Made by a program: the position numbers and the translations under genes. A stretch of DNA of 64,000 nucleotides from SIG299 sp964544055. GTDB lineage: Bacteria > Bacillota > Clostridia > Lachnospirales > Lachnospiraceae. Position 1 is the first letter of the stretch; each line of letters starts with the position of its first letter. This document shows, piece after piece, positions 17,404 through 27,496 of the stretch. Below the pieces are notes generated by a model, which worked only from the letters and a program-made list of their open reading frames with translations, searched no databases and had not been told where the DNA came from. Location of the stretch: assembly GCA_964544055.1 (NCBI GenBank), contig CAZJAA010000007.1, forward strand, positions 22,638-86,637. The letters run 5' to 3'.

Positions 17404-18339
17404 CTAGCGTAATCTCGGATCAAGCTTCTGATAAGCAATATCTGCCAGAGTATTCAAAATAACCACAAGACAGGCTATATAAAGAACAATTGCCTGCACT
17501 ACCGGATAATCCCGGTTGGAAATGGAAGTAATGAGCAGTCTGCCAAGTCCCGGAATATTAAACACCTGCTCTACCACAATGCTTCCTGCCAGTACATCGG
17601 CTGCCATCATGGCAAGCATCGTCACCACCGGCAAAAGTGAATTGATTAGCACATGATGCAGCAGTATTCTTCCCTCGGAATTTCCCTTTCCTCTGGCCGT
17701 TCGCACATAATCAAGTTTTTTCTGCGCCACCACGGAATTGCGGATGTAGCGAGTCATGGTAGCACACTTTGGCACCGCCACGGCAACTGCCGGAAGAAAC
17801 AAAAAGCTTAAAAATTCCGCCAGATTTTCCTGCGGACTCACATACCCTCCTACTGTAAACAGATGAAGCACAATACCAAAGAAAAAGGTAAGCATAATTC
17901 CCAGAAAAAACTGCGGCACCGCCATGCCAAGCTGTGACAAAAACGTTATTACGGTATCAATGACTCCATTCGGCTTTCTGGTGCCAAGCAGACCGAGCGG
18001 AAAAGAAAACAGAAGAATCAACAGCATCGCATAAACTGCCAAAGTAATTGTTGCCGGAAGCCTGTCTGCCACCAGCTCACGAACCGGAAGATGGTACTGG
18101 GTTGACTCTCCGAAGTCTCCACGGACAGCAGAAGTAAGCCAGTTGAAATACTGTACGTGCACCGGACGGTTTAATCCAAGATCCTCCCTGAGTGCTTCAA
18201 TGGCAGCCTCGTCCGCATCCATTCCAAGGTTGGAAACAGCAGCATCCCCGGGAATCAGTGAAAACGCAAGGAAGCTTAAAAATGAAATCATGACAAGTGT
18301 AATAATGAGAGTTCCTGTTTTTTTCAGTAGAAATTTCAT
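17404..18339 (-). CDS. ABC importer permease, DppB/OppB type
   Basis: 311-residue membrane subunit, six predicted helices. N-terminal helix LIITLVMISFLSFLAFSLIPGD is typical of DppB/NikB. EAA loop at RTARGKGNSEGRILLHHVLIN and the conserved C-terminal block DVLAGSIVVEQVFNIPGLGRLL. Start at 18339 follows GGAGG by 8 bases. Second gene of the importer operon. Confidence 0.94.
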   Translation of the reverse strand: MKFLLKKTGTLIITLVMISFLSFLAFSLIPGDAAVSNLGMDADEAAIEALREDLGLNRPVHVQYFNWLTSAVRGDFGESTQYHLPVRELVADRLPATITLAVYAMLLILLFSFPLGLLGTRKPNGVIDTVITFLSQLGMAVPQFFLGIMLTFFFGIVLHLFTVGGYVSPQENLAEFLSFLFLPAVAVAVPKCATMTRYIRNSVVAQKKLDYVRTARGKGNSEGRILLHHVLINSLLPVVTMLAMMAADVLAGSIVVEQVFNIPGLGRLLITSISNRDYPVVQAIVLYIACLVVILNTLADIAYQKLDPRLR

Positions 18340-18437
18340 ATTCCAAGCCTCCTTTCCGTTTTCTTTGTTACAACCTTCTTCAAATTATTTTCCAATTTTG
18401 CGGTTTTCGTGATTCAAAAAAATCCATGATGCCAAAC

Positions 18438-19979
18438 TTACTTAAAATATACCAGCGACATATCCTGCACATAAACCGGATAAAAGGTATAACCGCCAAG
18501 CTCCTTGCTGACTGCGGTAAGCAGAGCCGGATCCTGAATATAAGCCGACGCAGCATCTGCATACAGCAGTCTTTGCAGCTCTTTATATCCCTTTATTTTT
18601 TCCTGCTCCTCCACTGCCGAAAGCGCATTTTCAAAAATACGGTCATATTCCGCATTGTTATAATTCATAAAATTATTGTTTGCAGCGGAATGATAGCGTT
18701 TTAACACATCACTTGGTGCCAGATTAAAATCAAGACCGACTACGGTTGCCTGATAATTTCTTCCTTTATAAACCTCCGTCAGCCAGGCTGCCCATTCCAC
18801 CGGAACGATTTTTGCAGTAATGCCTGCCTTTTTTAACTGTTCCACCACGATTTGTGCCGTGTCCATGTGATACTGGTAGTTGGATGGCACAGTAATTGTA
18901 ATTTCCAGACCGTCCGCATAACCTGCCTCTTTCAGCAGCTGCTTTGCCTGCTCCACATCATAGGTATAGCCCGCAAGAGTATCATTGTAATAGCTTGCAA
19001 GTCCCGGAGTCATGCCACTGTTTAAAATGGTGCCGCGACCGGCAGACAGCATATCTAAAATTTCCTGACGATTAATGGCATGACAGACTGCCTGACGCAC
19101 ACGCACATCATCAAACGGTGCCGCCGCATTATTTAAAAACACTGCCTGCACCAGATTTGTGCTGCCCACTTCAATGGAATACTTCTCAGAAAGCTGCGCC
19201 GCCTGTTCCTCGGTCAGATATGGAAAAATGTTGATTTTTCCGGCCATAAGCTCCAAAAACGCTGCATCGGAGCTGGCATAAATCTTAAACGTTACTTTGT
19301 CCAGATATGCCGGTGTACCGTAATACTCCGGATTTTTTTCCATCACAAAGCTCTCCAACGGAGAATAGGACACAAATTGAAACGGGCCTGTTCCTACCGG
19401 GCTGGTACCCTGGGCATCATAATCACACGGAATAATGGCACAAGTCAGATACGGCAGAAGCTCCGTATTCGCAGAATACAGGCTTACCACCACCGTGCGC
19501 TCATCCGTTGCCGTAATATCTTTGACAGCAGAAGAAAGCGCCGATTTAACCAAGACATTCGGATCTTGAACGTCTAAGAGACCGGCGCAACGTTTTAACG
19601 AATATACGACATCATCCACTGTAACAACGTCCCCATTGTGAAACTTTACATTTTCACGAAGGGTAAACGTGTAGGTCAGCGCATCCTCTGCGATGACATA
19701 GCTTTCTGCTACAGCTTCTACAAAATTTCCATTTTTGTCAGGTTTTATAAGACCTTCAAAAACATTAAACAGAACTTCGTCAGTTCCTGCCGCAACTGCA
19801 ACGTGTGGGTCAAGACTATCCAGATCCTGTGTGATTCCTACGACGATTTCTCCACCGACCGCAGGAGTTCCAGAAGAAATATCACCCGGAGTGTTTCCCT
19901 TGTCTGTACCGCCATTACAACCGCAAAGTGCAGTCAGCACGGAAATCATCAGTAATGTAAGAAATACGTTTCTTTTCAT
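18438..19979 (-). CDS. Peptide/nickel-type ABC importer substrate-binding lipoprotein
   Basis: 513-residue extracellular binding protein of the SBP_bac_5 family. The signal peptide ends in a lipobox (LCGC), giving lipidation on the second Cys at about 21. Family features: TFTLRENVKFHNGDVVTVDDVVYSLKR near residue 100, GTGPFQFVSY, and VRQAVCHAINRQEIL. The start at 19979 is preceded by GAGGAG (8 bases). First gene of the importer operon, so it sets specificity: oligopeptides are most likely, nickel chelates or others possible. Confidence 0.93.
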   Translation of the reverse strand: MKRNVFLTLLMISVLTALCGCNGGTDKGNTPGDISSGTPAVGGEIVVGITQDLDSLDPHVAVAAGTDEVLFNVFEGLIKPDKNGNFVEAVAESYVIAEDALTYTFTLRENVKFHNGDVVTVDDVVYSLKRCAGLLDVQDPNVLVKSALSSAVKDITATDERTVVVSLYSANTELLPYLTCAIIPCDYDAQGTSPVGTGPFQFVSYSPLESFVMEKNPEYYGTPAYLDKVTFKIYASSDAAFLELMAGKINIFPYLTEEQAAQLSEKYSIEVGSTNLVQAVFLNNAAAPFDDVRVRQAVCHAINRQEILDMLSAGRGTILNSGMTPGLASYYNDTLAGYTYDVEQAKQLLKEAGYADGLEITITVPSNYQYHMDTAQIVVEQLKKAGITAKIVPVEWAAWLTEVYKGRNYQATVVGLDFNLAPSDVLKRYHSAANNNFMNYNNAEYDRIFENALSAVEEQEKIKGYKELQRLLYADAASAYIQDPALLTAVSKELGGYTFYPVYVQDMSLVYFK

Positions 19980-20137
19980 AACAAATCTCCTCGTTTTTTT
20001 ATTTCCTCTCACTATTTAATTTGTCAAACACATGATACTGCAAAGTTCAAAAAAACGCAAGGGGTGAAATGCTGAGCTTTTCCTGACTTCTGCAAACCAA
20101 ACAGACCTGTTTTTTTCATGATACGTTTCCTCTTCAC

Positions 20138-21178
20138 TCACCCTATCGATTCCATATGAAAATCCAGTGCTTCCCACACTTCTTCATTTACCTCAATATG
20201 AGTCTTACCGCGCCACTCCTGATAACGTGTCTGAAATTCCTGTTCCTGACGCACGGCAATAATTTCTTCCTTTTTTTCGTGGGTGACATCCTCATCAAAC
20301 CCTGTTACACAATAATAAAGATAGAAGTAATCTTCCGTTTCTATCAGCTCGGACAGTTCGGCACTGTCAAGGCTCAAAACCGTCTTTTCGTAGCTTTCCG
20401 GGAAATCCCCTGCACCTGCCGTAAACTCTAATAAGTCCGATTCTTCCGTGTTGGCTGCTGCCAGCTTATAAACCTCTTCTGTCGTTTCCATTGCTGCCGC
20501 CTGTTCACGCAAAGACGCCACCCTTGTTTTCAGTTCCTCAAGTTCCTCTGCCTGATACGCTGTCCGGTTGCCGGAAGCATCAATTTTAAATTTTCGGATA
20601 GCTATTGTGTAAAACCGCCGCTGCGCCGCTTCCGTATCCGGAATATCGGTATCCACGTTCAAGGTTGTCACCTCATACGTTTTTCGCGCAAGCAGATTAT
20701 CTGAATAAATCCGGCGTACAATATCCGCATTCACCCCACGCAGCAGAAGTTCCGAGCCCTGAATTTTTTCCATGTAAGCTTCCGTCTGGCTGTCCACCTT
20801 AAGCAGTTCTTCCTCCGAAAGTACAATGCCAAGCTCATCTGCCTTTTTGCAGACAACCTTAATATAAATCATCTGTTCCAGTGTCTGTGCCTTAATCACT
20901 TCTCCCATCGTATTTCCGTTGGAATCTATCTCATAGTCCCAGATATCACTGCCATAATACTGCTCATACTCTTCGCGGACGGCGTCCAGATAGACCATGC
21001 CTTCACGGTAATCTACCTGAGTTTCCCCAATCCGGAGCATGCTGCCCTCCTGCCACACCGTTTCTTTTTCTTTGTCCTTTTCTTTCCGGCCAAAAAATAT
21101 TGCCACCAGCACCAGACAAACCACCAGAAGCATCAGCTTCGGCAGCACGGACTTTTTCTTATTTCTTCTGCGACTCAT
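20138..21178 (-). CDS. PrsA/SurA-like membrane-anchored foldase
   Basis: 346-residue protein with basic N terminus (SRRRNKKK) and one membrane helix at about 15-30, the rest outside. A SurA_N-like helical region covers about 50-190, and a parvulin-like rotamase region follows (about 190-330, ending DYFYLYYCVTGFDED). The sequence is divergent; the usual parvulin His/Phe pattern is not evident, so it may be a chaperone without isomerase activity. It sits directly after mfd and pth, an order common in Clostridia, which supports the call. No lipobox is seen, unlike many PrsA proteins. Confidence 0.75.
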   Translation of the reverse strand: MSRRRNKKKSVLPKLMLLVVCLVLVAIFFGRKEKDKEKETVWQEGSMLRIGETQVDYREGMVYLDAVREEYEQYYGSDIWDYEIDSNGNTMGEVIKAQTLEQMIYIKVVCKKADELGIVLSEEELLKVDSQTEAYMEKIQGSELLLRGVNADIVRRIYSDNLLARKTYEVTTLNVDTDIPDTEAAQRRFYTIAIRKFKIDASGNRTAYQAEELEELKTRVASLREQAAAMETTEEVYKLAAANTEESDLLEFTAGAGDFPESYEKTVLSLDSAELSELIETEDYFYLYYCVTGFDEDVTHEKKEEIIAVRQEQEFQTRYQEWRGKTHIEVNEEVWEALDFHMESIG

Positions 21179-21270
21179 GTTCTGCCTCCTTACGTTTTAT
21201 TTCCGGTGTAACTATTTCGTTTTTACCACGCTTGTGCTTTCTGTACCAAATTTTGGTAGCTTTTTGTCCG

Positions 21271-24200
21271 TCAAGCTTTATCCACCAGCTTTGAAAGTTC
21301 TATTAAAAATTCCTGCAACAATCCAAATATCCAGTCTGCTTCTGCCTTTTTGGACATTGGTTTTGTCTTTCGCGGAAGCTTGTAAACAAAATAAGGACTT
21401 GCTTCCAGCACAAATTTTAGATATGCGTTCCGTTCTTCCAGAAATTCCTGCAACAACTCCGTTTTTAAGTGCGCCTTCGGATACAGCGTCAGTCGGACTT
21501 CCTCCGGCATCTGCTTTAATTCACTGATATACACGTCATGGCACATTGCTTTTAAAAGTGCAATGTTCAGCAAAGTATCAAATGTCGGTGGAATGTCACC
21601 ATAACGATCCACCAGTTCATCGGCAAGGTCGTTTCTGTCCTCTTTGGACGAAATACAGGCAACACGTTTGTACATATCCAGCTTTTGCACTTCATTGCGG
21701 ATATAGGTAGACGGAATATAGGCATCCGCTTCCAGTTCAATTGTCGTTTCAAAGGTATCCTCGTCGCTTCTTTCGCCTTTTAGCTTAAGTACGGCTTCAT
21801 TTAACATTTTACAATATAAATCATAGCCGACCGCTTCCATGTGACCACTTTGTTCTGCACCCAGAAGATTTCCTGCGCCGCGGATTTCAAGGTCACGCAT
21901 GGCAATTTTAAAACCGGAACCAAGCTCCGTAAACTGGCGGATTGCCTGCAACCGCTTTTCCGCAACCTCTTTGAGCATTTTATCACGTTTGTACATCACA
22001 AAGGCGTATGCCGTCCGGTTGGAACGTCCTACCCGCCCGCGCAGCTGGTACAGCTGGGAAAGTCCCATGCGGTCGGCATCATCAATAATCATGGTATTTG
22101 CGTTGGAAATGTCCAGACCAGTTTCAATAATCGTGGTAGAAATCAGGACATCAATTTCTCCATTGATAAATTCATACATGATTTTTTCCAGCTGGCGTTC
22201 ACTCATCTGACCATGGGCATAAGCTACCTCTGCCTCCGGCACAAGTCCTGCCACCTTTGCTGCCACTTCTTCAATACCTTTCACACGGTTGTAGACATAG
22301 TACACCTGTCCGTCGCGTGCCAGTTCCCTATGGATGGCTTCTTTAATGATTTCGTCATTGTGTTCCATCACAAAGGTCTGAATCGGCATACGGTCTACCG
22401 GTGGTTCTTCCAGCACCGACATATCACGGATGCCTGCCAGACTCATGTGCAGGGTTCTTGGAATCGGAGTTGCCGTCAGCGTCAGCACGTCAATATTTTC
22501 CTTCAGCTGTTTGATTTTTTCTTTATGGGCTACGCCAAACCGCTGTTCTTCATCCACAATCAGCAGACCTGGATTTTTAAACATCACATCCTTTGACAAT
22601 ACCCGGTGTGTGCCGATAACAATATCCACTTCACCTTTGGCGAGTCCGTCCAGTACGGCTTTCTGCTGTGCCGGAGTCCGAAAACGCGACAGCATGCCGA
22701 TATTGATTGGAAAGCTTATCATGCGGCTGACAAAGGTATTATAATGCTGCTGTGCCAAAATCGTTGTCGGCACAAGCACAATAACCTGTTTTCCATTTTC
22801 CACTGCCTTAAAAGCAGCACGGATTGCAATTTCCGTTTTTCCGTAGCCTACATCCCCGCAGATTAAACGATCCATGATTTTTTTACTCTGCATATCCCGC
22901 TTGGTGTCTTCAATCGCACGCAGCTGGTCGTCTGTTTCCTCATAAGGGAACAGTTCTTCAAATTCTCGCTGCCATACGGAATCTTCGTCAAAAGCAAAAC
23001 CATTCTGTTCCTGACGGTGGGCATACAGCTTCACCAGCTCCTCTGCCATATCCTTCACCGCAGATTTTACACGTGTTTTCGTGCGGTTCCATTCCGTAGA
23101 ATTCATTTTATTTAGCTTCGGTTTTTTTGCCGTATCCGCACTGGCATATTTCTGGATACGATCCATTGCCGTCGTCGGGATGTACAGGATACCGCCATCC
23201 CCATATTCAATCTTGATGAAATCTCTTGTTACCTTCTCAACTTCTATCTTTTCGATACCACGGTAAATGCCGACCCCCTGATCCTCATGAACGACGTAAT
23301 CTCCGTAAACAAGGTCATTGAAGCTCTGGATTTTCTGTCCGCTGTATTCTGTTTTTCGTTTCTTTTTCTTTTTTTCACCGCCAAAAATGTCACTTTCCGA
23401 AAGCATGGCAAACTTCAGTGCCGGATATTCAAAGCCACGTCGCAGATTGCCCTGAATTACCATTATTTCGCCGTTGAGCACAAGGCGTTCCTTATCCTCA
23501 TTAAAAAAAGCCGGAAGCTCATACCCCCGTAAATCCTCTGCAAGACGTGCTGCCCTGGTGGCAGAGGAGGTAACCACAATGGTACGGTAGCCTTTCTTTT
23601 TCCAGGCAAGAAGGTCTTTTACTAGCAATTCAAAACCGGAATTATAAGAGTTGACGCTCTTTGCCGGAATATCAAAGCGTACACCTGCCTTGACCAGATC
23701 AAACGTATAGTCCATGGTAGAAAGCAGCAGTGTCCGGTGATGTTCCAGCCGTCCCAGCAGCATTTTATAGTCAAATATCATATCTGCCTGACTTGGCAGG
23801 ATGTAGCCCTGTTCCAGTCGCCCCAGCATACTTTCCCTAAACTCCAGTGCCGTTGCTTCTGCTTTTTCCACAATGTGTGCCGGTTCATCCAGAACAATTA
23901 GGGTATTTTCGTCAAAATAATCAAAAAAAGATACGGTTTCTTCGCAAAACGAGGTAACAAATGCATCCATTGCCGCATGTCCCGGACAGTATTCCAGATT
24001 TTCCAGAAATTCCTCAATGGTACGACGAATGCGCATTCCCTCTTCATTTTTTCTCTGGGTGCGCAGTACTTCTTCCGTGCGTTTTGCCTCTTCTTTTATT
24101 TTTTCTTTTCCTTTTTTGAGCGTTTCTGCAGAAAAGACATATTCTGCCGCCGGAAACAGGGTGATTTCCGAAATACGTTCCACGGTTCTCTGGCTGTCCA

Positions 24201-24816
24201 CATCAAACACACGAATGGTATCGATTTCATCTCCAAACAGCTCTATCCGCACCGGTGCTTCCTCCGTCAGCGGAAATACATCCACAATGCCGCCGCGGAC
24301 GGCAAATTCCCCCGGTGCCTCCACCTGCTCCTGACGCTCATACCCCAGAGTTACCAGTCGGCCAATCAGGGCTGCTTCCTCTACCACATCCGCTTCCGAA
24401 AGCGTCAGCATTTTTTTTCTGATTTCAGCAAGCGGAAGCAGACGGTCAATGCCACCGTCAATGCTTGCAACAACAGTTATCGGTTCTTTGCCCATCAGTT
24501 TTTTGAGCACACAAAGCCGCTCCTTTACAATGGCATTTCCATGAATGTCTGCATTGTAAAAGATAATATCTTTGGAAGGATAACGTACTACATTGGTGTC
24601 ATACAGCCGATATTCCTCACACAGCTCCTGCGCTTTCAAATCATTATAGGTCAGAATCAGCCGCACCGGAAAGTTTCCGGATATTCCGGCAATCAGATGA
24701 CATTTCTGCGAGTCAATACAGCCGGTAATATGGGCGGTCTGATTTCCCTTAAGCAATACTTTTTCTACTTCACAATATTCGTTAATTTCCTTTAACGGTT
24801 CCAGATACGCTTTCAT
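21271..24816 (-). CDS. mfd: Transcription-repair coupling factor
   Basis: 1181-residue ATP-dependent translocase that removes RNA polymerase stalled at lesions and recruits UvrAB. Order: UvrB-homology region (about 1-340), RNA-polymerase interaction domain (about 490-560, DYVVHEDQGVGIYRGIEK), RecG-like helicase motor with Walker A GDVGYGKTE, DEEQRFG box, TATPIPRTL motif III and QLRGRVGRS motif VI, then the C-terminal TRCF domain. Length is standard. Its start at 24816 overlaps the last 35 bases of pth; GAGG lies 5 bases upstream. Confidence 0.98.
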   Translation of the reverse strand: MKAYLEPLKEINEYCEVEKVLLKGNQTAHITGCIDSQKCHLIAGISGNFPVRLILTYNDLKAQELCEEYRLYDTNVVRYPSKDIIFYNADIHGNAIVKERLCVLKKLMGKEPITVVASIDGGIDRLLPLAEIRKKMLTLSEADVVEEAALIGRLVTLGYERQEQVEAPGEFAVRGGIVDVFPLTEEAPVRIELFGDEIDTIRVFDVDSQRTVERISEITLFPAAEYVFSAETLKKGKEKIKEEAKRTEEVLRTQRKNEEGMRIRRTIEEFLENLEYCPGHAAMDAFVTSFCEETVSFFDYFDENTLIVLDEPAHIVEKAEATALEFRESMLGRLEQGYILPSQADMIFDYKMLLGRLEHHRTLLLSTMDYTFDLVKAGVRFDIPAKSVNSYNSGFELLVKDLLAWKKKGYRTIVVTSSATRAARLAEDLRGYELPAFFNEDKERLVLNGEIMVIQGNLRRGFEYPALKFAMLSESDIFGGEKKKKKRKTEYSGQKIQSFNDLVYGDYVVHEDQGVGIYRGIEKIEVEKVTRDFIKIEYGDGGILYIPTTAMDRIQKYASADTAKKPKLNKMNSTEWNRTKTRVKSAVKDMAEELVKLYAHRQEQNGFAFDEDSVWQREFEELFPYEETDDQLRAIEDTKRDMQSKKIMDRLICGDVGYGKTEIAIRAAFKAVENGKQVIVLVPTTILAQQHYNTFVSRMISFPINIGMLSRFRTPAQQKAVLDGLAKGEVDIVIGTHRVLSKDVMFKNPGLLIVDEEQRFGVAHKEKIKQLKENIDVLTLTATPIPRTLHMSLAGIRDMSVLEEPPVDRMPIQTFVMEHNDEIIKEAIHRELARDGQVYYVYNRVKGIEEVAAKVAGLVPEAEVAYAHGQMSERQLEKIMYEFINGEIDVLISTTIIETGLDISNANTMIIDDADRMGLSQLYQLRGRVGRSNRTAYAFVMYKRDKMLKEVAEKRLQAIRQFTELGSGFKIAMRDLEIRGAGNLLGAEQSGHMEAVGYDLYCKMLNEAVLKLKGERSDEDTFETTIELEADAYIPSTYIRNEVQKLDMYKRVACISSKEDRNDLADELVDRYGDIPPTFDTLLNIALLKAMCHDVYISELKQMPEEVRLTLYPKAHLKTELLQEFLEERNAYLKFVLEASPYFVYKLPRKTKPMSKKAEADWIFGLLQEFLIELSKLVDKA

Positions 24817-25411
24817 TAATCCTCATTCCGAGAACAGTTTCCTGTTTCTTTTTTTGATTAAATAAATTCATCGCAGCGGACAATTCGTCCATCACAAATA
24901 ATTCACATGCCCTTGCCGCATCTGCCAGAGCTTCCCGCATGACAGGCTCTTCCTCTGCCGAAAATCTGTCAAGCACATAGTCTGCCAAATCCCAGCCTGC
25001 CGGTTTTTCGCCGACTCCGATACGCACTCTTGCAAACTGCTCCGTGCCAAGATGTGCAATAATGCTTTTTATACCGTTATGTCCTCCGGCACTGCCTTTT
25101 TCCCGAATCCTCAGCTGTCCAGGTGCAAGGCTTACGTCATCATAGCATACGATGATATCCGTGGAATCTGCCTTATAAAAGTCCAGTACCTCCCTAACAC
25201 TTTCACCGCTTAAATTCATATATGTCTGCGGCTTCAATAAAATGACTTTTTCGCCGCCAATCATGCCTTTTCCGCACAATGCTTTGTGTTTTTTTTCTGT
25301 TACACTGATATTATGGTCATCTGCGAGTCTTGTAACTGCGTCAAATCCAATATTATGTCTGGTTCCTATATACTGTGCCGTAGGATTTCCCAGTCCGATA
25401 ATAAATTTCAT
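24782..25411 (-). CDS. pth: Peptidyl-tRNA hydrolase
   Basis: 209-residue enzyme that frees tRNA from peptidyl-tRNA dropped by ribosomes. Visible: GLGNP at 6-10, catalytic His in RHNIGFDAV, KPQTYMNLSG, the DD pair in VCYDDVSLAPGQLRIR, and GSAGGHNGIKSI. The start at 25411 follows GGAG by 11 bases; an upstream extension to 25471 has no support. A C-terminal tail of ~20 residues extends past the usual end and overlaps mfd. Confidence 0.97.
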   Translation of the reverse strand: MKFIIGLGNPTAQYIGTRHNIGFDAVTRLADDHNISVTEKKHKALCGKGMIGGEKVILLKPQTYMNLSGESVREVLDFYKADSTDIIVCYDDVSLAPGQLRIREKGSAGGHNGIKSIIAHLGTEQFARVRIGVGEKPAGWDLADYVLDRFSAEEEPVMREALADAARACELFVMDELSAAMNLFNQKKKQETVLGMRINESVSGTVKGN

Positions 25412-25489
25412 CTTTAAATAAGCTCCATTTCTAAAAACTATACTAGAGAACAAGCCGGAAGAACATTCCATTACGGCAAGATTTTCCGG

Positions 25490-26956
25490 TTATTTTTTCT
25501 GTGAAGTTCTTCCGGTTCCGTCCAGATATACTTCTCCGAATTTTACATCTGCGCCTTTGTAGTAAAACAACTCCGAAAGGGTAACAAATTCATATCCTTC
25601 GTTGTGTGCATATTCCATAAATTTAGCAATACCGTCGCAGCTGTTCTGATAAATGGAATGCATCAGAACAATACCTCCATCCTTCAGGGTAGCAGAATTT
25701 ATCAGACGTTCGTAAATAATCTGCGCTCCGTTTTCTTTCTTTTTCTCGCGATAATCGATACTGTCAATGTTCCAGTTCACAGCAATCATCGGAATGTCTT
25801 TCGTGCGTTTTCCATAACTTCCGCCCGGAAATCTCACATATTCCGGTGCATAACCGGTAGAAGCAGCAATTGCAAGATTTGCCGCATTAATCTCCGTCCA
25901 GATTTCTTTTGCGGAAGCCGTCGAAAAATTCAGTTCATGGGAATAGGTATGACTTCCCACCTCATGCCCGGCAGCATAAACGATACCCGGCATATCGCCA
26001 TACCAGTCATTCACACGCTGTCCTAAAAAGAAAAATGTTGCTCTTCCATTATATTTTTTAAACAGCTCAAGAATCTGATTTTCCACCTTTGGATACGGTC
26101 CGTCATCAAAAGTAATGGCAATCATTTTAGCATTTGGGTCAAGTTCGCGGATTCCGGAACCGTTTTCACTTCCGTCCAGATTGTTTTTCAAAAAGGCTTC
26201 TGCCTCTGATAACGGCGAGCTGTAGGAAAATGCCGGATGGTTTTCTGTCAGCGTATTTGCCTCAAAGTAAAAGACAAGCTCCTCCTGCGTCATGTAAAAC
26301 TGCTGGTAATCCTCTGCCTCGTACACCTGCTCGTAAGAAACAAAGGAATCCTCTGCCGCTTCCGGAAAATGCTCTGCCACATAAGTCTGCAAGCGTTCCT
26401 TGGTAATGGCAAAATAAGTTTCTTTGATGAAATCACTGCCAAGCACCTGCGTTTCTGTTGTCAGATTATATACCAGCGGACGCAGATGCTCTCCCTTCTG
26501 CAATACAACGGAAGCATAATTTCCTACCTGATATACTGCAAAGCAGACTTCTTCCCCGTCTTCAAAAAATTCATCCACCTGCTGCTTCACAAGTGCATCC
26601 ACTGCTGCATTTCCGGTATAGACCGGAGCCGGTGTTGGCGTTGGCGTCGGCGTTAGTGTTGGTGTCGGCGTTGCCGTCGGTGCTTTGGTTGCGCTCGGAT
26701 AAGGTATTTCGGTTGCCATCAGTGCTTCTGTTGGCAACGGAGAAACTCCCTGCGTTATCGGAGCCGGTGTTGTAAGGTCGGAACCTGACATTTGCTGATT
26801 GTCTTTGCGGTTCAGCCACTGGTTAAAGTTATCGTACCCTTGTGAATGCAGATAAAAAATAGACGCTAACAGCAAAAGCAGGATAATCCATGTAACCAGC
26901 AATATATAAACAGCTGCTTTCATTGTATTTTTTTTATATTTCTTTGTTTTTCCCAT
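25490..26956 (-). CDS. Surface polysaccharide deacetylase (NodB domain)
   Basis: 488-residue membrane-anchored enzyme that probably removes acetyl groups from peptidoglycan or another surface glycan. One membrane helix at about 14-37, then a Thr/Pro linker (TPTPTLTPTPTPTPAP), a PgdA-like middle domain (~110-265), and the NodB deacetylase domain (~275-475). Catalytic motifs: TFDDGP (base and metal Asp), SHTYSH (metal His pair), RFPGGSYG and the terminal LMHS. Start chosen at 26956 with AGAGG 7-8 bases upstream; an in-frame ATG at 26989 is possible. Resembles PgdA/PdaC, which protect against lysozyme. Confidence 0.9.
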   Translation of the reverse strand: MGKTKKYKKNTMKAAVYILLVTWIILLLLLASIFYLHSQGYDNFNQWLNRKDNQQMSGSDLTTPAPITQGVSPLPTEALMATEIPYPSATKAPTATPTPTLTPTPTPTPAPVYTGNAAVDALVKQQVDEFFEDGEEVCFAVYQVGNYASVVLQKGEHLRPLVYNLTTETQVLGSDFIKETYFAITKERLQTYVAEHFPEAAEDSFVSYEQVYEAEDYQQFYMTQEELVFYFEANTLTENHPAFSYSSPLSEAEAFLKNNLDGSENGSGIRELDPNAKMIAITFDDGPYPKVENQILELFKKYNGRATFFFLGQRVNDWYGDMPGIVYAAGHEVGSHTYSHELNFSTASAKEIWTEINAANLAIAASTGYAPEYVRFPGGSYGKRTKDIPMIAVNWNIDSIDYREKKKENGAQIIYERLINSATLKDGGIVLMHSIYQNSCDGIAKFMEYAHNEGYEFVTLSELFYYKGADVKFGEVYLDGTGRTSQKK

Positions 26957-27123
26957 ATTCTTTTCCTCTGTTCTTTTCTTTGCAGACATCTCCGCAAAAC
27001 TCCCCTCACTTTGTTATCTTAAGTTATGATATACCAATCTGACTTTTTTCTCAAGTGGAAAATAAGTGGATTGCTGATAATATTTAGATAACCGTTTTTC
27101 CAAAAAAGTTTCCTTTCCCATGT

Positions 27124-27154
27124 AAAAAGAGCTGCACAGTAACTGTACAGCCCT
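27124..27154 (-). terminator. Intrinsic terminator after spoVG
   Basis: On minus: GCTGTACAG / CTGTGCAGC stem with loop TTA, followed by CTCTTTTT. It lies about 25 bases after the spoVG stop codon. Confidence 0.85.
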
Positions 27155-27176
27155 TCCCCTTTGCTTATTTTCTTTT

Positions 27177-27458
27177 TTATTCTTCACTTTCCAGTGTTCC
27201 GTTTTCCAGTGCTTTTTCATAATGCTCCAAAATCATTTTCTGAAGCATATCCCGCATTCCGGAATTGATTGGATGTGCAATGTCCCTGTATTCTCCTTCT
27301 CCTACTTTTCTACTTGGCATTGCAATGAAAAGTCCCTTATCACCGTCAATCACTTTAATGTCGTGGACTACAAACTCATTATCCAGAGTAATGGAAACGA
27401 TTGCTTTCATCTTTCCTTCTTTTGATACCTGACGAATTCTGACATCTGTAATCTGCAC
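27177..27458 (-). CDS. spoVG: Septation/stationary-phase regulator SpoVG
   Basis: 93-residue RNA/DNA-binding protein. Near-complete match to family landmarks: ITDVRIRQV at the start, IVSITLDNEFVVHDIKVIDG, and GLFIAMPSRK. It influences sporulation septation and many stationary-phase genes. The start codon is GTG at 27458, with GGGG 10 bases upstream. It follows glgD by 38 bases and may be co-transcribed with glgC-glgD; a terminator follows. Confidence 0.97.
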   Translation of the reverse strand: MQITDVRIRQVSKEGKMKAIVSITLDNEFVVHDIKVIDGDKGLFIAMPSRKVGEGEYRDIAHPINSGMRDMLQKMILEHYEKALENGTLESEE

Positions 27459-27496
27459 TTTATGCTAACCCCTTTCTTTCGTATACCGTGTGTATG

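Noticed and set aside
20024..20119. 31-codon frame on minus after the prsA-like gene (starts KKTGLFGLQKSGK), with AGAGGAA upstream
   Set aside because: Its composition is not protein-like in the second half and it runs into the promoter region of the importer operon. The ribosome-site match could be chance; no other support.
24782..24816. pth-mfd 35-base overlap as an error
   Set aside because: Both genes are intact with good starts; the overlap comes from a slightly longer Pth tail and is compatible with coupled translation.
25450..25490. CCGGAA/TTCCGG hairpin between pth and the deacetylase gene as a terminator
   Set aside because: The stem is only 6 bp with a 23-base loop and no T-run follows in the minus direction.
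26600..26720. Short repeats in the polysaccharide deacetylase gene as a CRISPR or minisatellite
   Set aside because: They code a Thr/Pro linker (TPTPTP) in frame, normal for surface proteins.
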